A DNA stretch of 45,646 nt from Methanoculleus frigidifontis (GTDB lineage: Archaea > Halobacteriota > Methanomicrobia > Methanomicrobiales > Methanoculleaceae). The notes under the pieces are model-generated. The model saw only the letters and a list, made by a program, of their open reading frames with translations, did no database searches and was not told where the DNA came from. The translations under genes and the position numbers were made by a program. This document shows, piece after piece, positions 24,020 to 33,001 of the stretch. The stretch spans positions 1 to 45,646 of the forward strand of contig NZ_VCYH01000014.1 of NCBI RefSeq assembly GCF_030464345.1. Direction: 5' to 3'. The stretch's first letter is position 1. The number at the start of each line of letters is the position of its first letter.

Positions 24020-25228
24020 ATGAAACGCGTGCTCATTGTCTCACAGCATTTCCCTCCCGAACGCTCCGGGAACGCATCACGTATCTACGATACCGCCCAG
24101 CACCTCGCAAAACTCGGGCTCGGGGTGACGGTCGTCGCGCCGCACCCGACGTTCCCGACCGGCACGTTCCCGCGTGTCTGGAAACCCTCGGAGAGAACGA
24201 CCGTCGACGGCATCGAGGTGCTCCGCCTCTGGGGCTGGCAGCCGAACGTCCGCGACCCGGGTTTCGTTAGTAGAATGCTCTACTATCTCGTCTTTCCCCT
24301 GCACGTGCTTCTGCGGCTCATCTTCACGGCGGGGCGGTACGATGCCGTCATCACCTCCACGCCGCCGCTCTTCACCGGCATCCCCGGTTACGTGGCAAAG
24401 CGCCTCCTCGGCAGACGGTGGATCCTGGATATCCGTGACCTCTGGATCGATGCCTCGATCAGCCTCGGGTTCGTCAGGGAAGGGAGCCTGTATGAGCGGA
24501 TGAGCCGGCGGTTCGAACAGATGTGCCTGGCGCATGCGGACCTGGTCGGGGTGACGACTACCGAACTCGGGCGGCGGATCGCGTCGCAGTACCGGGTTGC
24601 CGCACCCATGGAACTGATGCCGAACGGGGTCAACACCGAGTTCTTCTATCCGGTGAGCGCCGAGAAGAAGCGGCAGATCATCTATGCCGGGAATGTCGGG
24701 CACGCTCAGGATCTCGAGAAGGTCGCACTGGCCGTCAAGGCGATGAACGGGAAGTACAATCTCAAGTTCCTCATCGTCGGAGACGGGGATATCCGTGGGC
24801 AGCTCGAGCAGATGGTGCGGACGGAGGATATGACCGACTGGGTGCTGTTTCCGGGTGTGGTTCCCCGGGAAGAGATCCCGAAACTGCTCTCGGAGTCCCT
24901 CGTCGGGATTGCGCCGCTGAAGAAGATGGCGAACCTGGAGTATGCCGCCCCGACCAAGGCCTACGAGTACATGGCGTGCGGTATTCCCTTCGTGGGCTGC
25001 GGCGCCGGGGAGATCGCGCATCTTGCCCGTGATTCGGGTGCAGGGCTGATCGCCGACAACACCCCGGAGTCCATAGCGCTGGCGCTTGCCACGCTCATCG
25101 ACGACCCTGCGATGATGGAGAGTATGGGGCAGAAGGGGAGGGAGTACGTCCAGAAGAAGTACGACCGCAGGACAGTCGCCCGGAAACTCAAGCAGCATAT
25201 CGAGAGGATGGCATGGACGAGCGCGTGA
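24020..25228 (+). CDS. Family 4 glycosyltransferase
   Basis: 402 aa, GT-B fold. The N-terminal half has VLIVSQHFPPERSGNASRIY and DAVITSTPPLFTGIPGY; the C-terminal donor domain has IIYAGNVGHAQDLEK, FLIVGDGDIRGQLEQM, and the sugar-nucleotide motif PTKAYEYMACGIPFVGCGAGE. It resembles WbuB-like enzymes that add amino sugars such as FucNAc. The start is ATG at 24020 with GAGG seven bases upstream; the ATG at 23996 overlaps the wecC stop (ATGA) and is the alternative. Probably adds one residue of the glycan built by this operon. Confidence 0.92.
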   Translation: MKRVLIVSQHFPPERSGNASRIYDTAQHLAKLGLGVTVVAPHPTFPTGTFPRVWKPSERTTVDGIEVLRLWGWQPNVRDPGFVSRMLYYLVFPLHVLLRLIFTAGRYDAVITSTPPLFTGIPGYVAKRLLGRRWILDIRDLWIDASISLGFVREGSLYERMSRRFEQMCLAHADLVGVTTTELGRRIASQYRVAAPMELMPNGVNTEFFYPVSAEKKRQIIYAGNVGHAQDLEKVALAVKAMNGKYNLKFLIVGDGDIRGQLEQMVRTEDMTDWVLFPGVVPREEIPKLLSESLVGIAPLKKMANLEYAAPTKAYEYMACGIPFVGCGAGEIAHLARDSGAGLIADNTPESIALALATLIDDPAMMESMGQKGREYVQKKYDRRTVARKLKQHIERMAWTSA

Positions 25229-26418
25229 CGGCAATCATCCGGGAACTTCTCGATACGGTCGGGCAGAATCTGGTCGTCGACGGCGATGCCGCCTACATCC
25301 GCGACCCGGTCTTCGGGATAGTCCGGAACCGGGTGCACGCGGAGGTCTGCAAGGCGCTCCTGCGGACCGGTGATCTGCAGTTCGTCGAACCGATCCTCAG
25401 GACGCTCCTGCAGTCGCAGAACGGTGACGGTTCCTGGAACGAGATCCACGTGAACTATAACCAGCCGTCGGCGCTGATTACGTCGTTCGTCGGGGAGGCG
25501 CTCCTGGATGCATATCGGCTGTATCCGCACGCCGATGCCCTCGCAAAAGCGCGGGACTACGTCCTTGCGCAGGAACTGCGCCCCGGTTACTTTCTCAAGT
25601 CGGCGCTCTATACGGCCGATCACCTGAACGTCGACGCCTCATGCGGTGCGTTCCTGGCGCGGTACGCCGCGGCCTTCGAGGATGCGGCCTGCCGGGATGC
25701 CGCGATGCGTGCCGCGGCCAACATCGTCGATCACCAGTGGGAAAGCGGCGTTTATCCCTACGCCGTCGACCGGGGAACGTATCCGTATACATTCAATCTG
25801 CCGTGCGTCCACTACCAGGCGGTGACGATCTACTATCTCGCCAAGATCAACGACGTGCTGCAGGACGAGCGGGTCGCGGAGAGCCTCTCCCGGGCGGCGG
25901 CGTGGCTCGTCGATCAGCAGCGGCGCGACGGCCGGTTTGTCTGGTCGAAAAGCGGGCTGATGTTCGCCTACTACCTGAGCGGCGCGTACGGGTTTGCATA
26001 CGCATCCCTCCGGTATCTCGGCCGCCGGGAGCAGGAATTTCGCGTACACGCCGACCTTTCACTGCAGGGTCTCAAACCGTGCCTCCGGGGGCTGGTGCTG
26101 CGCTGGGAGCCCGGAGCATGGAGCGGCTTCCCCGCGGCCGTCTCTACGGCCGCGAGAACCGCCGGACTTGGGGACTTTCCCGCGCAGCATCGGGCGTTCC
26201 GGTTCGGTTACGGTATGTACCGGCAGATCGCACGCAGGCGGTATGCCGATACGGTCGATTCGCGGACCTTCGACTTCCTGCGAGGAATGCTCCGGATCCG
26301 GACGTCCACAGTAGAGCCGTCGAAGAATTTCCCGGATCTGTTTATGACGTCGGAAGTGCTGGACTGCCTTTCCCAGTCGCTTGTATGGGAGAATGGACAT
26401 GAAACAGGTATTGCTTGA
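25213..26418 (+). CDS. Alpha/alpha-toroid protein of a glycan cluster
   Basis: 401 aa, predicted soluble. Repeated motifs of paired helices ending in Gln-rich turns (LQSQNGDGSWNEIHVNYNQ, VDHQWESGVYPYAVDRG, VDQQRRDGRFVWSKSG) look like the prenyltransferase/squalene-cyclase-type or glycoside-type alpha/alpha barrel. Such proteins occur next to two-domain oxidoreductases and heparinase-like genes in surface polysaccharide loci. Catalytic residues cannot be assigned. It overlaps the GT4 gene by 16 bp and the next gene by 20 bp, so it is tightly coupled to both. Confidence 0.75.
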   Translation: MDERVTAIIRELLDTVGQNLVVDGDAAYIRDPVFGIVRNRVHAEVCKALLRTGDLQFVEPILRTLLQSQNGDGSWNEIHVNYNQPSALITSFVGEALLDAYRLYPHADALAKARDYVLAQELRPGYFLKSALYTADHLNVDASCGAFLARYAAAFEDAACRDAAMRAAANIVDHQWESGVYPYAVDRGTYPYTFNLPCVHYQAVTIYYLAKINDVLQDERVAESLSRAAAWLVDQQRRDGRFVWSKSGLMFAYYLSGAYGFAYASLRYLGRREQEFRVHADLSLQGLKPCLRGLVLRWEPGAWSGFPAAVSTAARTAGLGDFPAQHRAFRFGYGMYRQIARRRYADTVDSRTFDFLRGMLRIRTSTVEPSKNFPDLFMTSEVLDCLSQSLVWENGHETGIA

Positions 26419-28552
26419 TCTTCAGTCGGGAGAGATACAGGTCGAGGAGGTCCCTGCCCCCCTGGCGCGGCGGGCCCTCGTCGTCGAGAATCGGTATTCG
26501 CTGATCAGCGCCGGGACAGAGACGGCGCTGATCAATCTTGCTAAGAAATCGCTCGTCGGAAAAGCGAAAGACCGGCCGGACGATGTCCGGAAAGTCCTCG
26601 CGAAGGTGACGACGGACGGTCCCTTCTCTGCGTACCAGCAGGCGATGAGCCGCCTCGCAAAGCCCGAACCCCTCGGCTACAGCTCTGCAGGGGTTGTCCG
26701 GGAGACCGGGGTCGACGACTTCGAGGTCGGCGACCGGGTCGCCTGCGGAGGAGCGGGGTATGCCGTCCACGCCGAGTATGTCGCGGTTCCGAAGAACCTC
26801 TGTGTCGCCGTGCCGGACGGTGTGAGCCTGCAGGAGGCTGCATTCACGACGGTGGGCGCGATCGCCATGCAGGGGGTGCGAAACGCCCAGGTCGGTCTCG
26901 GGGAGACCGTCGCGGTCATCGGCCTCGGGCTGATCGGCGTTCTCACCGTGCAGATCCTGAAAGCCGCGGGATGCCGGGTGATCGGCATCGATATCGATCC
27001 CGAGAAACTGGCGCTCGCCCGCGATCTCGGTGCCGATATGACCACGAACTACGACGGCGTTCTTGAGAAACTGCAGAGCCTCTCGCCGTTTGGGGCGGAC
27101 GCCGTCATCATCACCGCCGCGACAAAATCGAACGCACCGATCGAGGCCGCCGGGCATCTCGTCCGCGACCGGGGACGTGTGGCCGTCGTCGGCAACGTCG
27201 GCATGAACGTCCCGCGTGATATCTTCTACGAAAAAGAGGCGGAGGTCGTCGTCTCCCGGTCGTACGGCCTCGGGCGCTACGACCGGAACTACGAAGAGCG
27301 GGGGATCGACTATCCGATCTACGTCCGCTGGACGGAACGCCGGAACATGGAGGCCTTCCTCGAGCTCGTGCGCGCAAAGAAGGTGACGCTCGACCGCCTG
27401 ATTACCCACGAGTTCGATCTTGCCGATGCTCCGGGGGCGTACGGGATGATCGCCGGCGGCAGGGAGAAGTACCTCGGCGTTCTCCTGAAGTACAGTCCGA
27501 ACGGGAACGGGAGCAGGCCTGCCGGCAGCGTGACGTTCATGGAGCCGGAGACCGGGACACGGGTGAAGAAGCCGGCGGCCGTGCAGAACCTCGGGTGCAT
27601 CGGTGCGGGGGTGCATGCCTTAAGCTCCCTCTATCCCAACCTGCCGCAGCTGCCGGTGACCCTGCGGGGGCTGGCGACCGCGACCGGCCTGTCTGCTCAC
27701 TCGGTTGCGAAGAAGTATGGGTTCGCCTACTGCACGACCGATTACCGGAAGATCCTCGAAGACCCCGAGACCCCGGCGGTGCTGATAGCAACCCGCAACG
27801 ACATGCATGCACCGATGGTCGTCGAAGCGCTAGAGGCGGGAAAACGCGTCTTCGTCGAAAAACCCCTGGCCACGACGCCCGAAGAGCTCCGTATGGTCGC
27901 CGATGCCTGGAAGGCATCCGAGGGCGACGTGATGGTCGGGTTCAACCGCCGCCACTCACCGCTCTCCCGGAGGATGAAGGCCTTCTTCGCGAACCGGAGT
28001 TCTCCGATGGTCATTCATTACCGGGTGAATGCCGGGGAGATCCCGGCGGATCACTGGGTGCACGACGAAGAGCAGGGCGGCGGGATGCTCATCTCGGAAT
28101 GCTGCCACTTCATCGACTATATGCAGTATATGACCGGTGCACGCCCGACGCTGGTGTTTGCACGCGGGATCGAGCCGACCGGCGTTGTCAGCAAGTACGA
28201 CAACTTCCAGGCGATGTTTTCCTTCGCCGACGGGTCGATCGGAACAGTGACCTACACGACGCTCGGCGACCGTGCCTACTCCAAAGAGACGGTGGAGGTA
28301 TTCTGCAGCGGGGCGGTCGGGAGGATCGTGGACTTCCGCGACCTGCGGTTGACGCGGGACGGGAAGGCCGAGACCGAGAAACGGTGGTTTTCGCAGGAGA
28401 AGGGATTTGTTGAGGAGCTCCACGCCTTCGCCAGGGGTGAAGGGTTCAACTTTACCGAAAGCGCCGCGACGACGCTGGCGACGTTCCGGGCGTGGGAGTC
28501 GATCGAGGCGGGCCGCCCGGTCGCCGTCGATACTGCTTCGCTCGGGTTGTAA
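26399..28552 (+). CDS. Two-domain oxidoreductase: MDR dehydrogenase fused to Gfo/Idh/MocA
   Basis: 717 aa. Residues 1-370 are a zinc-type alcohol-dehydrogenase-like (MDR) domain: YSLISAGTETALI, GYSSAGVV, GDRVACGGAGYAVHAEY, and the NAD motif VAVIGLGLIGVLTVQILKA. Residues ~395-717 are a Gfo/Idh/MocA oxidoreductase: LGCIGAGVHA, VFVEKPLATTPEEL (EKP motif) and GFNRRHSPLSRRMK. The fusion is a known architecture in polysaccharide clusters and is thought to modify a sugar, perhaps by oxidation and epimerisation. The start is ATG 26399, eight bases after GGGAG. It is the last gene of the co-directional run. Confidence 0.9.
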   Translation: MKQVLLDLQSGEIQVEEVPAPLARRALVVENRYSLISAGTETALINLAKKSLVGKAKDRPDDVRKVLAKVTTDGPFSAYQQAMSRLAKPEPLGYSSAGVVRETGVDDFEVGDRVACGGAGYAVHAEYVAVPKNLCVAVPDGVSLQEAAFTTVGAIAMQGVRNAQVGLGETVAVIGLGLIGVLTVQILKAAGCRVIGIDIDPEKLALARDLGADMTTNYDGVLEKLQSLSPFGADAVIITAATKSNAPIEAAGHLVRDRGRVAVVGNVGMNVPRDIFYEKEAEVVVSRSYGLGRYDRNYEERGIDYPIYVRWTERRNMEAFLELVRAKKVTLDRLITHEFDLADAPGAYGMIAGGREKYLGVLLKYSPNGNGSRPAGSVTFMEPETGTRVKKPAAVQNLGCIGAGVHALSSLYPNLPQLPVTLRGLATATGLSAHSVAKKYGFAYCTTDYRKILEDPETPAVLIATRNDMHAPMVVEALEAGKRVFVEKPLATTPEELRMVADAWKASEGDVMVGFNRRHSPLSRRMKAFFANRSSPMVIHYRVNAGEIPADHWVHDEEQGGGMLISECCHFIDYMQYMTGARPTLVFARGIEPTGVVSKYDNFQAMFSFADGSIGTVTYTTLGDRAYSKETVEVFCSGAVGRIVDFRDLRLTRDGKAETEKRWFSQEKGFVEELHAFARGEGFNFTESAATTLATFRAWESIEAGRPVAVDTASLGL

Positions 28553-28619
28553 GAGCATTCCTTTTTTCTGCGAAGATCCTCCCTGCGGGCACAGGCTGCG
28601 TTCGCAAGAGGGTATCTTG

Positions 28620-28876
28620 TGGAACTCATTTGGACGGCCCTGCACACAAGCGGCCTGTGGAGAGCATCTTCGTGGGGGTGGGGCCAGGGGAGGAGACGTG
28701 CCCATATACGCTACCGTACCCTATGGGTGCACCGAAATTCCTGTTGCTATCGGCGGAGTCCAGGCAATTAATGAGGTTCCATCTCTTGCTCCGGATGACC
28801 GCAATCCGGGATATTCGGGGGCACGGCTTTCCCCTGGGTATCGCCATGACTGCCCCCGCCCCTTGAGGGGGCGGGG
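28620..28876 (+). mobile_element. Possible tnpB-type (IS200/IS605) 3' remnant
   Basis: An open frame here carries a tail around PCTQAACGEHLRGGGARGG that resembles the variable region after the last zinc finger of some archaeal TnpB proteins. It is followed at 28854-28876 by a strong GC hairpin like the right end of IS605-family elements. No RuvC motif, zinc finger or tnpA is visible. The call rests on resemblance only. Confidence 0.3.
28854..28876. repeat. Perfect 9-bp GC inverted repeat
   Basis: CCCCGCCCC and GGGGCGGGG separated by TTGAG. It could be a transposon end structure or an intrinsic hairpin. Confidence 0.6.
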
Positions 28877-29216
28877 TTGATGAGGTCTGTGGATCTTCAC
28901 GGGAGACAGGGGAGGGGAAAAGGTCGTCCCCGGGACAAGCCCGGTCAGGGGAAGAACGCGGTATACGCGCAAATCCCCGTATCTAAGGGTAGCGTATATG
29001 GAGGGTTTCCCCCTCGCCTGGTAGCCCTCCCCGATGGGATAGCCCCCTCATACTCTCGATCCGCGTAGCGTACGGGTCAAAAACACAGTGCATCTTGCAC
29101 AACAGTTTCGCCAAAGCTCCGTTGGCACGGATCCGCCTCTTCGTAATCACGAAAAGGCATCGAGGAAAAATGCTGAGGGCGGCGCTCTCCACCTCTCCTG
29201 AGATGTGGCTCGCCCT

Positions 29217-30305
29217 TCAGCGCTGGCTCTCTGCTGCAGACCCGAGTGTGGCAAGATGGTCGCGTATGCGTTCGGGGATCGTCCGCCCGTCGGTCTCCCG
29301 GTAGACGTCTGTCCATGCTTCGTGAGCACACGAGCAGTCGATGCCGGTAAAGACATCGGTATCAAACTGGACATTATACGCTTCGACGGCTTTGATGAGT
29401 TCCCGGTCGCATGCCCCGCAGTTTCGCGCCCAGTCGAGCGACTCGACCGAGTAGGTCCACGGGCTTACGTAGACGTGCATGCGCTCGCCGTACTGCTCTT
29501 TTGCTCGCTGCAGCAGATCGACAAGGCTCCAGAGCCACGGTGGGCGATAGAGGCCGTGCTTCCAGAGTTCGTGCACGACGGTGTTTCTCTCGACTGTGGT
29601 CACCTCGAGGTCGATGGAATCCACCCCCCGCGAGATGAGATATGCGAGCGTCTGCAGGATGTCGCTCACTGACTCCGATTCGGTCAGGAACGGCGGTTTG
29701 ACCAGCAGGAGCGGTTTTGTGAGAATCCCGAGCCGCTGCATCCGTTCAAAGAAGATGTCGAAGTTGTTCGACGTAAAACCCTTGTTGATGCAGAGGTTCA
29801 TCACCTCGGGGTTTGCGGATTCAAACCCGAAGGCCAGCTCGAGCTGCCGGCCGCATAAGAGTTTCTGCATCTTTCTGACCTGCGCCTCCGGAGAATAGTC
29901 TATCCTGGATTCGACTACGACTTTTTTGATATTGCTGTACCCATCGATATACCTGCAGATCTCTTTTACCGCGTCAAGCGGCATCTCCCGTTCGTTGAAG
30001 ACGTTCCCGTCGTTGTAGATGGAGATTACCGGGTAATCGCCAAGGTCGACGGCGTCCATGACGTACTCAAACTGGGCGATATAGTCCTGTGCAGAGACCT
30101 CTCTGCCGTGCGACGTTGCGCAGTAAAACCCGCACATCGTGCATCCGCCGGTCTTCTCGACCCATTCGCACCCCGTCGAGCGGAGAAAGATGATCAGGCG
30201 TTTGATCGGTTCGTCGTTCAGGTGGCCGGTCCGTTCCTCCCACCCGATGGGAACCCTGAAATCGACAGTCCCTGGTTGTTTCCCGTTTTGCCTGCGTAAA
30301 TTCAT
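29217..30305 (-). CDS. Radical SAM protein, RaSEA/TIGR01210-like
   Basis: 362 aa, Elp3-like radical SAM fold. The cluster motif is of the wider form: CEWVEKTGGCTMCGFYC (Cys-x8-Cys-x2-Cys plus a fourth Cys), not CxxxCxxC. Downstream, ISIYNDGNVFNEREMP, VVVESRIDY, LELAFGFESANPEVMN and INKGFT fit the family now linked to archaeosine synthesis on tRNA (RaSEA). The C-terminal third has CGACDRE and GIDCSCAHEAW cysteines. If correct, it completes the conversion of the glutaminyl- or lysyl-preQ0 intermediate to archaeosine; no ArcS partner is in the window. It is encoded opposite to the surrounding glycan genes. Confidence 0.82.
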   Translation of the reverse strand: MNLRRQNGKQPGTVDFRVPIGWEERTGHLNDEPIKRLIIFLRSTGCEWVEKTGGCTMCGFYCATSHGREVSAQDYIAQFEYVMDAVDLGDYPVISIYNDGNVFNEREMPLDAVKEICRYIDGYSNIKKVVVESRIDYSPEAQVRKMQKLLCGRQLELAFGFESANPEVMNLCINKGFTSNNFDIFFERMQRLGILTKPLLLVKPPFLTESESVSDILQTLAYLISRGVDSIDLEVTTVERNTVVHELWKHGLYRPPWLWSLVDLLQRAKEQYGERMHVYVSPWTYSVESLDWARNCGACDRELIKAVEAYNVQFDTDVFTGIDCSCAHEAWTDVYRETDGRTIPERIRDHLATLGSAAESQR

Positions 30306-31143
30306 GGCAAGCGTCTGAATCTCCTGTAAAACGGTACCGGCGAGCGAGACGTCTGCGGAAATTTGGGCTCCGCTACAGCTATCGGCAACACTACTTTGAA
30401 GAATCTCGTTTCCCCCCCATATCCGTGATCGTCATGCATCCGTTGCAGAAGCGCTCCGGTCACAGGCGTCGTTCCTTCTTGTCAGAACATGTCCATGGAC
30501 TACGTATTGGTATTTATATGTATCCCTCGCAACATGTCATTCTCATGAGGCTGAAACAGGTTCAACTCTTTATAAATCACGATCGACCCTGGTGTCTGCC
30601 GCTGACCTGCCGTTTACGATGGTGAACTGCTGCACTGCAGAATGATACTCGCAGATCCGGTGATGGTTTGAGTCCTCCTCTTCACATACGAATTGTTTTT
30701 TCACCGGGGAGAGAGCGGCGGCCCTGAGGCAATCTTTTTATACGATGTATCTGGTAGATAGAACGAAAGCGTCGAAATGCAGCTCTTCGCCTGGGGACAC
30801 TCCCCTTTTGGAAGAGAAGCGGACTTACGTGCAGCATTAGTTGCATACTCTATCTGGAGATTGCAGGGATGTTTCGGACCGTCAGCTGGAAGAGAACCCA
30901 CACTGGCTCTCCGGCTGGAATAGTGTAATCAGGGAGGGGGAATGATCGACAGCGGCAAGCGGCGAGAGGAACGGAGGAGACCTGGCCTGACATATGGTAC
31001 CTGTGACATTCCGGAGGAGAGAGCCTTCCGATCGCCGGTTGTTTCTCTCCTGCAGAGACTGCGCCTCACCGCCCGGGATAATGACGGGGGCAGCGGTTCT
31101 TCTCCCGTCTGTACGACCCGTCTGTCAGGGAGGCTGATGTCGT
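30306..31143. other. Long regulatory-looking intergenic region before the CapK-like gene
   Basis: Several TATA-like words are present: GGTATTTATATG near 30508, CTTTATAAATC near 30570, CTTTTTATAC near 30734. Downstream of the last are two weak small ORFs: 30777-30923 (48 aa, ~38 bp after the TATA) and 30942-31160 (72 aa, preceded by GGGAGGGGGA, overlapping the CapK start by 17 bp). Neither resembles a known family. They could be a leader chain controlling the CapK gene or noise. Confidence 0.4.
30735..30743 (+). promoter_or_regulatory. Candidate promoter upstream of CapK-like gene 1
   Basis: TTTTTATAC, predicted start near 30766; it would give CapK-like gene 1 a ~380-nt leader. Confidence 0.35.
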
Positions 31144-32541
31144 ATGACCCATCTACTTGAGCGTTTCTCGGCAGCAAATCCCCTGACGCTCAAGGCGCTC
31201 AGTCTTCTCCCGTCATACCGGGTTTTCCGCGACACATATACTCTTCTCCAGCGTTCGCAGCGGTGGAGCCGCGAGGATCTGGAGGCGTATCAGCGGGCTG
31301 AGCTGGCGCGCCTGCTTGAGCATGCGTACGAGCACGTGCCCTACTACCGGCGCGTCTTCGACGAGCGGAGCCTGAAACCGGCGGATATTCACGATTTTAC
31401 GGATCTGCGGCTGCTTCCGTTTCTGACGAAGGAGATCGTGCAGAACAATCTCGAGGACCTGCGGGCGACCAACTTCCCGGAGAGTGCTTTTGAATATGTC
31501 CGGACATCCGGTTCGACCGGGGCGCCGATGGGGTTTTATTACGAAAAGGGCGTCTCGCGGGCGAAGGAATGGGCGTTCATGAAGGCGCAGTGGGACCGGG
31601 TCGGCTACCGGTTCATCGATAAATGCGTCGTCCTGCGGGGGCACGTCGTTGATTCTGCCCGGAGCGGGGTATTCTGGAAGAAAGCGATGTTCGGCCGCTG
31701 GCTGATCATGTCCTCGCACCAGATGACCGAGGAGAACCTGCCGGCGTACATTCGCCGGATCCGGAAATTCGCCCCGAAGTACATCCACGCCTATCCCTCG
31801 ATGATCGTCACCCTTGCCCGGTGCCTCCGGCAGTACCGAAACAGGCCGTTTCCGTCGCTCAAGGCCATTCTCTGCGGTTCGGAGAACCTCTATCCCTGGC
31901 AGCGGGAGCTGATTGAGGAGGTCTTCGGCTGCCGTGTCTACAGCTGGTACGGCAACAGCGAACAGACCGTGCTCGCCGGTGAATGTGAGATGAGTTCCTG
32001 CTACCATATCTTCCCGGAGTACGGGATCGTCGAACTGCTCGGAAAGGACGATCAGCCGGTTATGGAGCCGGGGCAGATGGGGGAGGTGGTCGCGACCAGC
32101 CTTACCAACTACATCTGCCCGCTCATCCGCTACCGGACGATGGACATTGCCGTCCTGTCACGCCGGAGCTGCACCTGCGGGAGAGCCTACCCGCTGCTTG
32201 AGAAGGTGGAAGGGCGGCTGCAGGAGTTTATCGTCACCCGGAAAGGGCAGCTGGTCTCGGTCACCCCGATAAACTACGAATCCGATGCATTTGAGAACAT
32301 CAGGCAGTTCCAGATGTACCAGGAGGAGATGGGCGAGCTGATCCTGAAGATCGTGAGAAAACCCGGGTATACGGAGAGCGACACCGAACGCCTGCAGCAG
32401 GAGCTCGAGTGGCAGCTCGGCGATGAGGTTCGGGTTGCCATCTGTTTCGTCGACAGCATCCCGAGAACCAGGAGCGGCAAGTACCGGTATCTCATCCAGA
32501 AGCTGCCGATCGAAGTGCGCGACCTGCACGGCGGAGCATAA
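31144..32541 (+). CDS. CapK/PaaK-like adenylate-forming enzyme, copy 1
   Basis: 465 aa. Member of the phenylacetate-CoA-ligase-like branch of ANL enzymes, often labelled CapK in capsule loci. It should activate a carboxylic acid as acyl-AMP. RTSGSTGAPMGFYYE is the ATP phosphate loop, SWYGNSEQTVLAGECE the YG.SE-type motif, IRYRTMD the ribose/hinge motif, and IPRTRSGKYRYLIQ holds the probable catalytic Lys. CTCGRAYP (two Cys) is a feature of this branch. No carrier-protein gene is nearby. The start at 31144 has GGGAGG upstream. Large parts are near-identical at DNA level to the copy at 36177-37562. It probably activates an acid later transferred by the FemAB-like proteins (inference). Confidence 0.88.
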   Translation: MTHLLERFSAANPLTLKALSLLPSYRVFRDTYTLLQRSQRWSREDLEAYQRAELARLLEHAYEHVPYYRRVFDERSLKPADIHDFTDLRLLPFLTKEIVQNNLEDLRATNFPESAFEYVRTSGSTGAPMGFYYEKGVSRAKEWAFMKAQWDRVGYRFIDKCVVLRGHVVDSARSGVFWKKAMFGRWLIMSSHQMTEENLPAYIRRIRKFAPKYIHAYPSMIVTLARCLRQYRNRPFPSLKAILCGSENLYPWQRELIEEVFGCRVYSWYGNSEQTVLAGECEMSSCYHIFPEYGIVELLGKDDQPVMEPGQMGEVVATSLTNYICPLIRYRTMDIAVLSRRSCTCGRAYPLLEKVEGRLQEFIVTRKGQLVSVTPINYESDAFENIRQFQMYQEEMGELILKIVRKPGYTESDTERLQQELEWQLGDEVRVAICFVDSIPRTRSGKYRYLIQKLPIEVRDLHGGA

Positions 32542-32558
32542 ATCCCACTTTTGGGATT
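32541..32558 (+). terminator. Hairpin after CapK-like gene 1
   Basis: AATCCCA and TGGGATT, a perfect 7-bp stem with a CTTT loop, begins at the last base of the stop codon. Confidence 0.45.
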
Positions 32559-33001
32559 GTGCATCGAAGGTTCCCATCCAGATCTCTCCTCCTGCCCCAT
32601 ACGTACAGGGATGGGCTTATTATTGGTTTCTCCCCGGAGAACGCCGTCGCTGCTGTCTCCGAAGCGATTGCCGGGCTAAGAGGATAAAGTGGGTGGCGTT
32701 ACCAGTCAGCGCCGGGCGCCTGCTCCCGTCCGGCCGGTATATCGACTGCGGTGCCCTGGACAAGGGGCTATCGCAATGACCGCCCTCTTCCCGGGAGGCG
32801 GGCAAAGGTGGGTGCTTTGAAGGGCGAAGGGGGGATGGATGAACAGAAGATTGCCCCTCGACACTCATTGGCTGATGAGAGAATCGTCCTGACGGAATAC
32901 AGTGCTGATAGAATCTCAGTTGACCGTTGGATACCTGGAAACGCGGGGGCGTTGAGGCAGAGAATTGCTTGAAGAGCAAAATTGGTGTGACCCCGGCCGA
33001 A
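32559..33001. other. Intergenic region between convergent genes
   Basis: About 440 bp separate the convergent CapK-like 1 and FemAB-like 1 genes. A minus-strand open frame (32620-33009) has unlikely composition and no family resemblance. The length is unusual for a convergent gap and may hide an eroded insertion; no repeat ends were found. Confidence 0.4.

Larger units (their letters stand above)
28553..29216. other. Intergenic region, possible transposon scar
   Basis: About 660 bp without a convincing gene. 28620-28876 may be an eroded IS200/IS605-type 3' end (entered separately). 28880-29216 holds GC-rich sequence with short inverted words (GTCCCCGGGAC) and no supported ORF. Nothing else seen. 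Confidence 0.5.
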
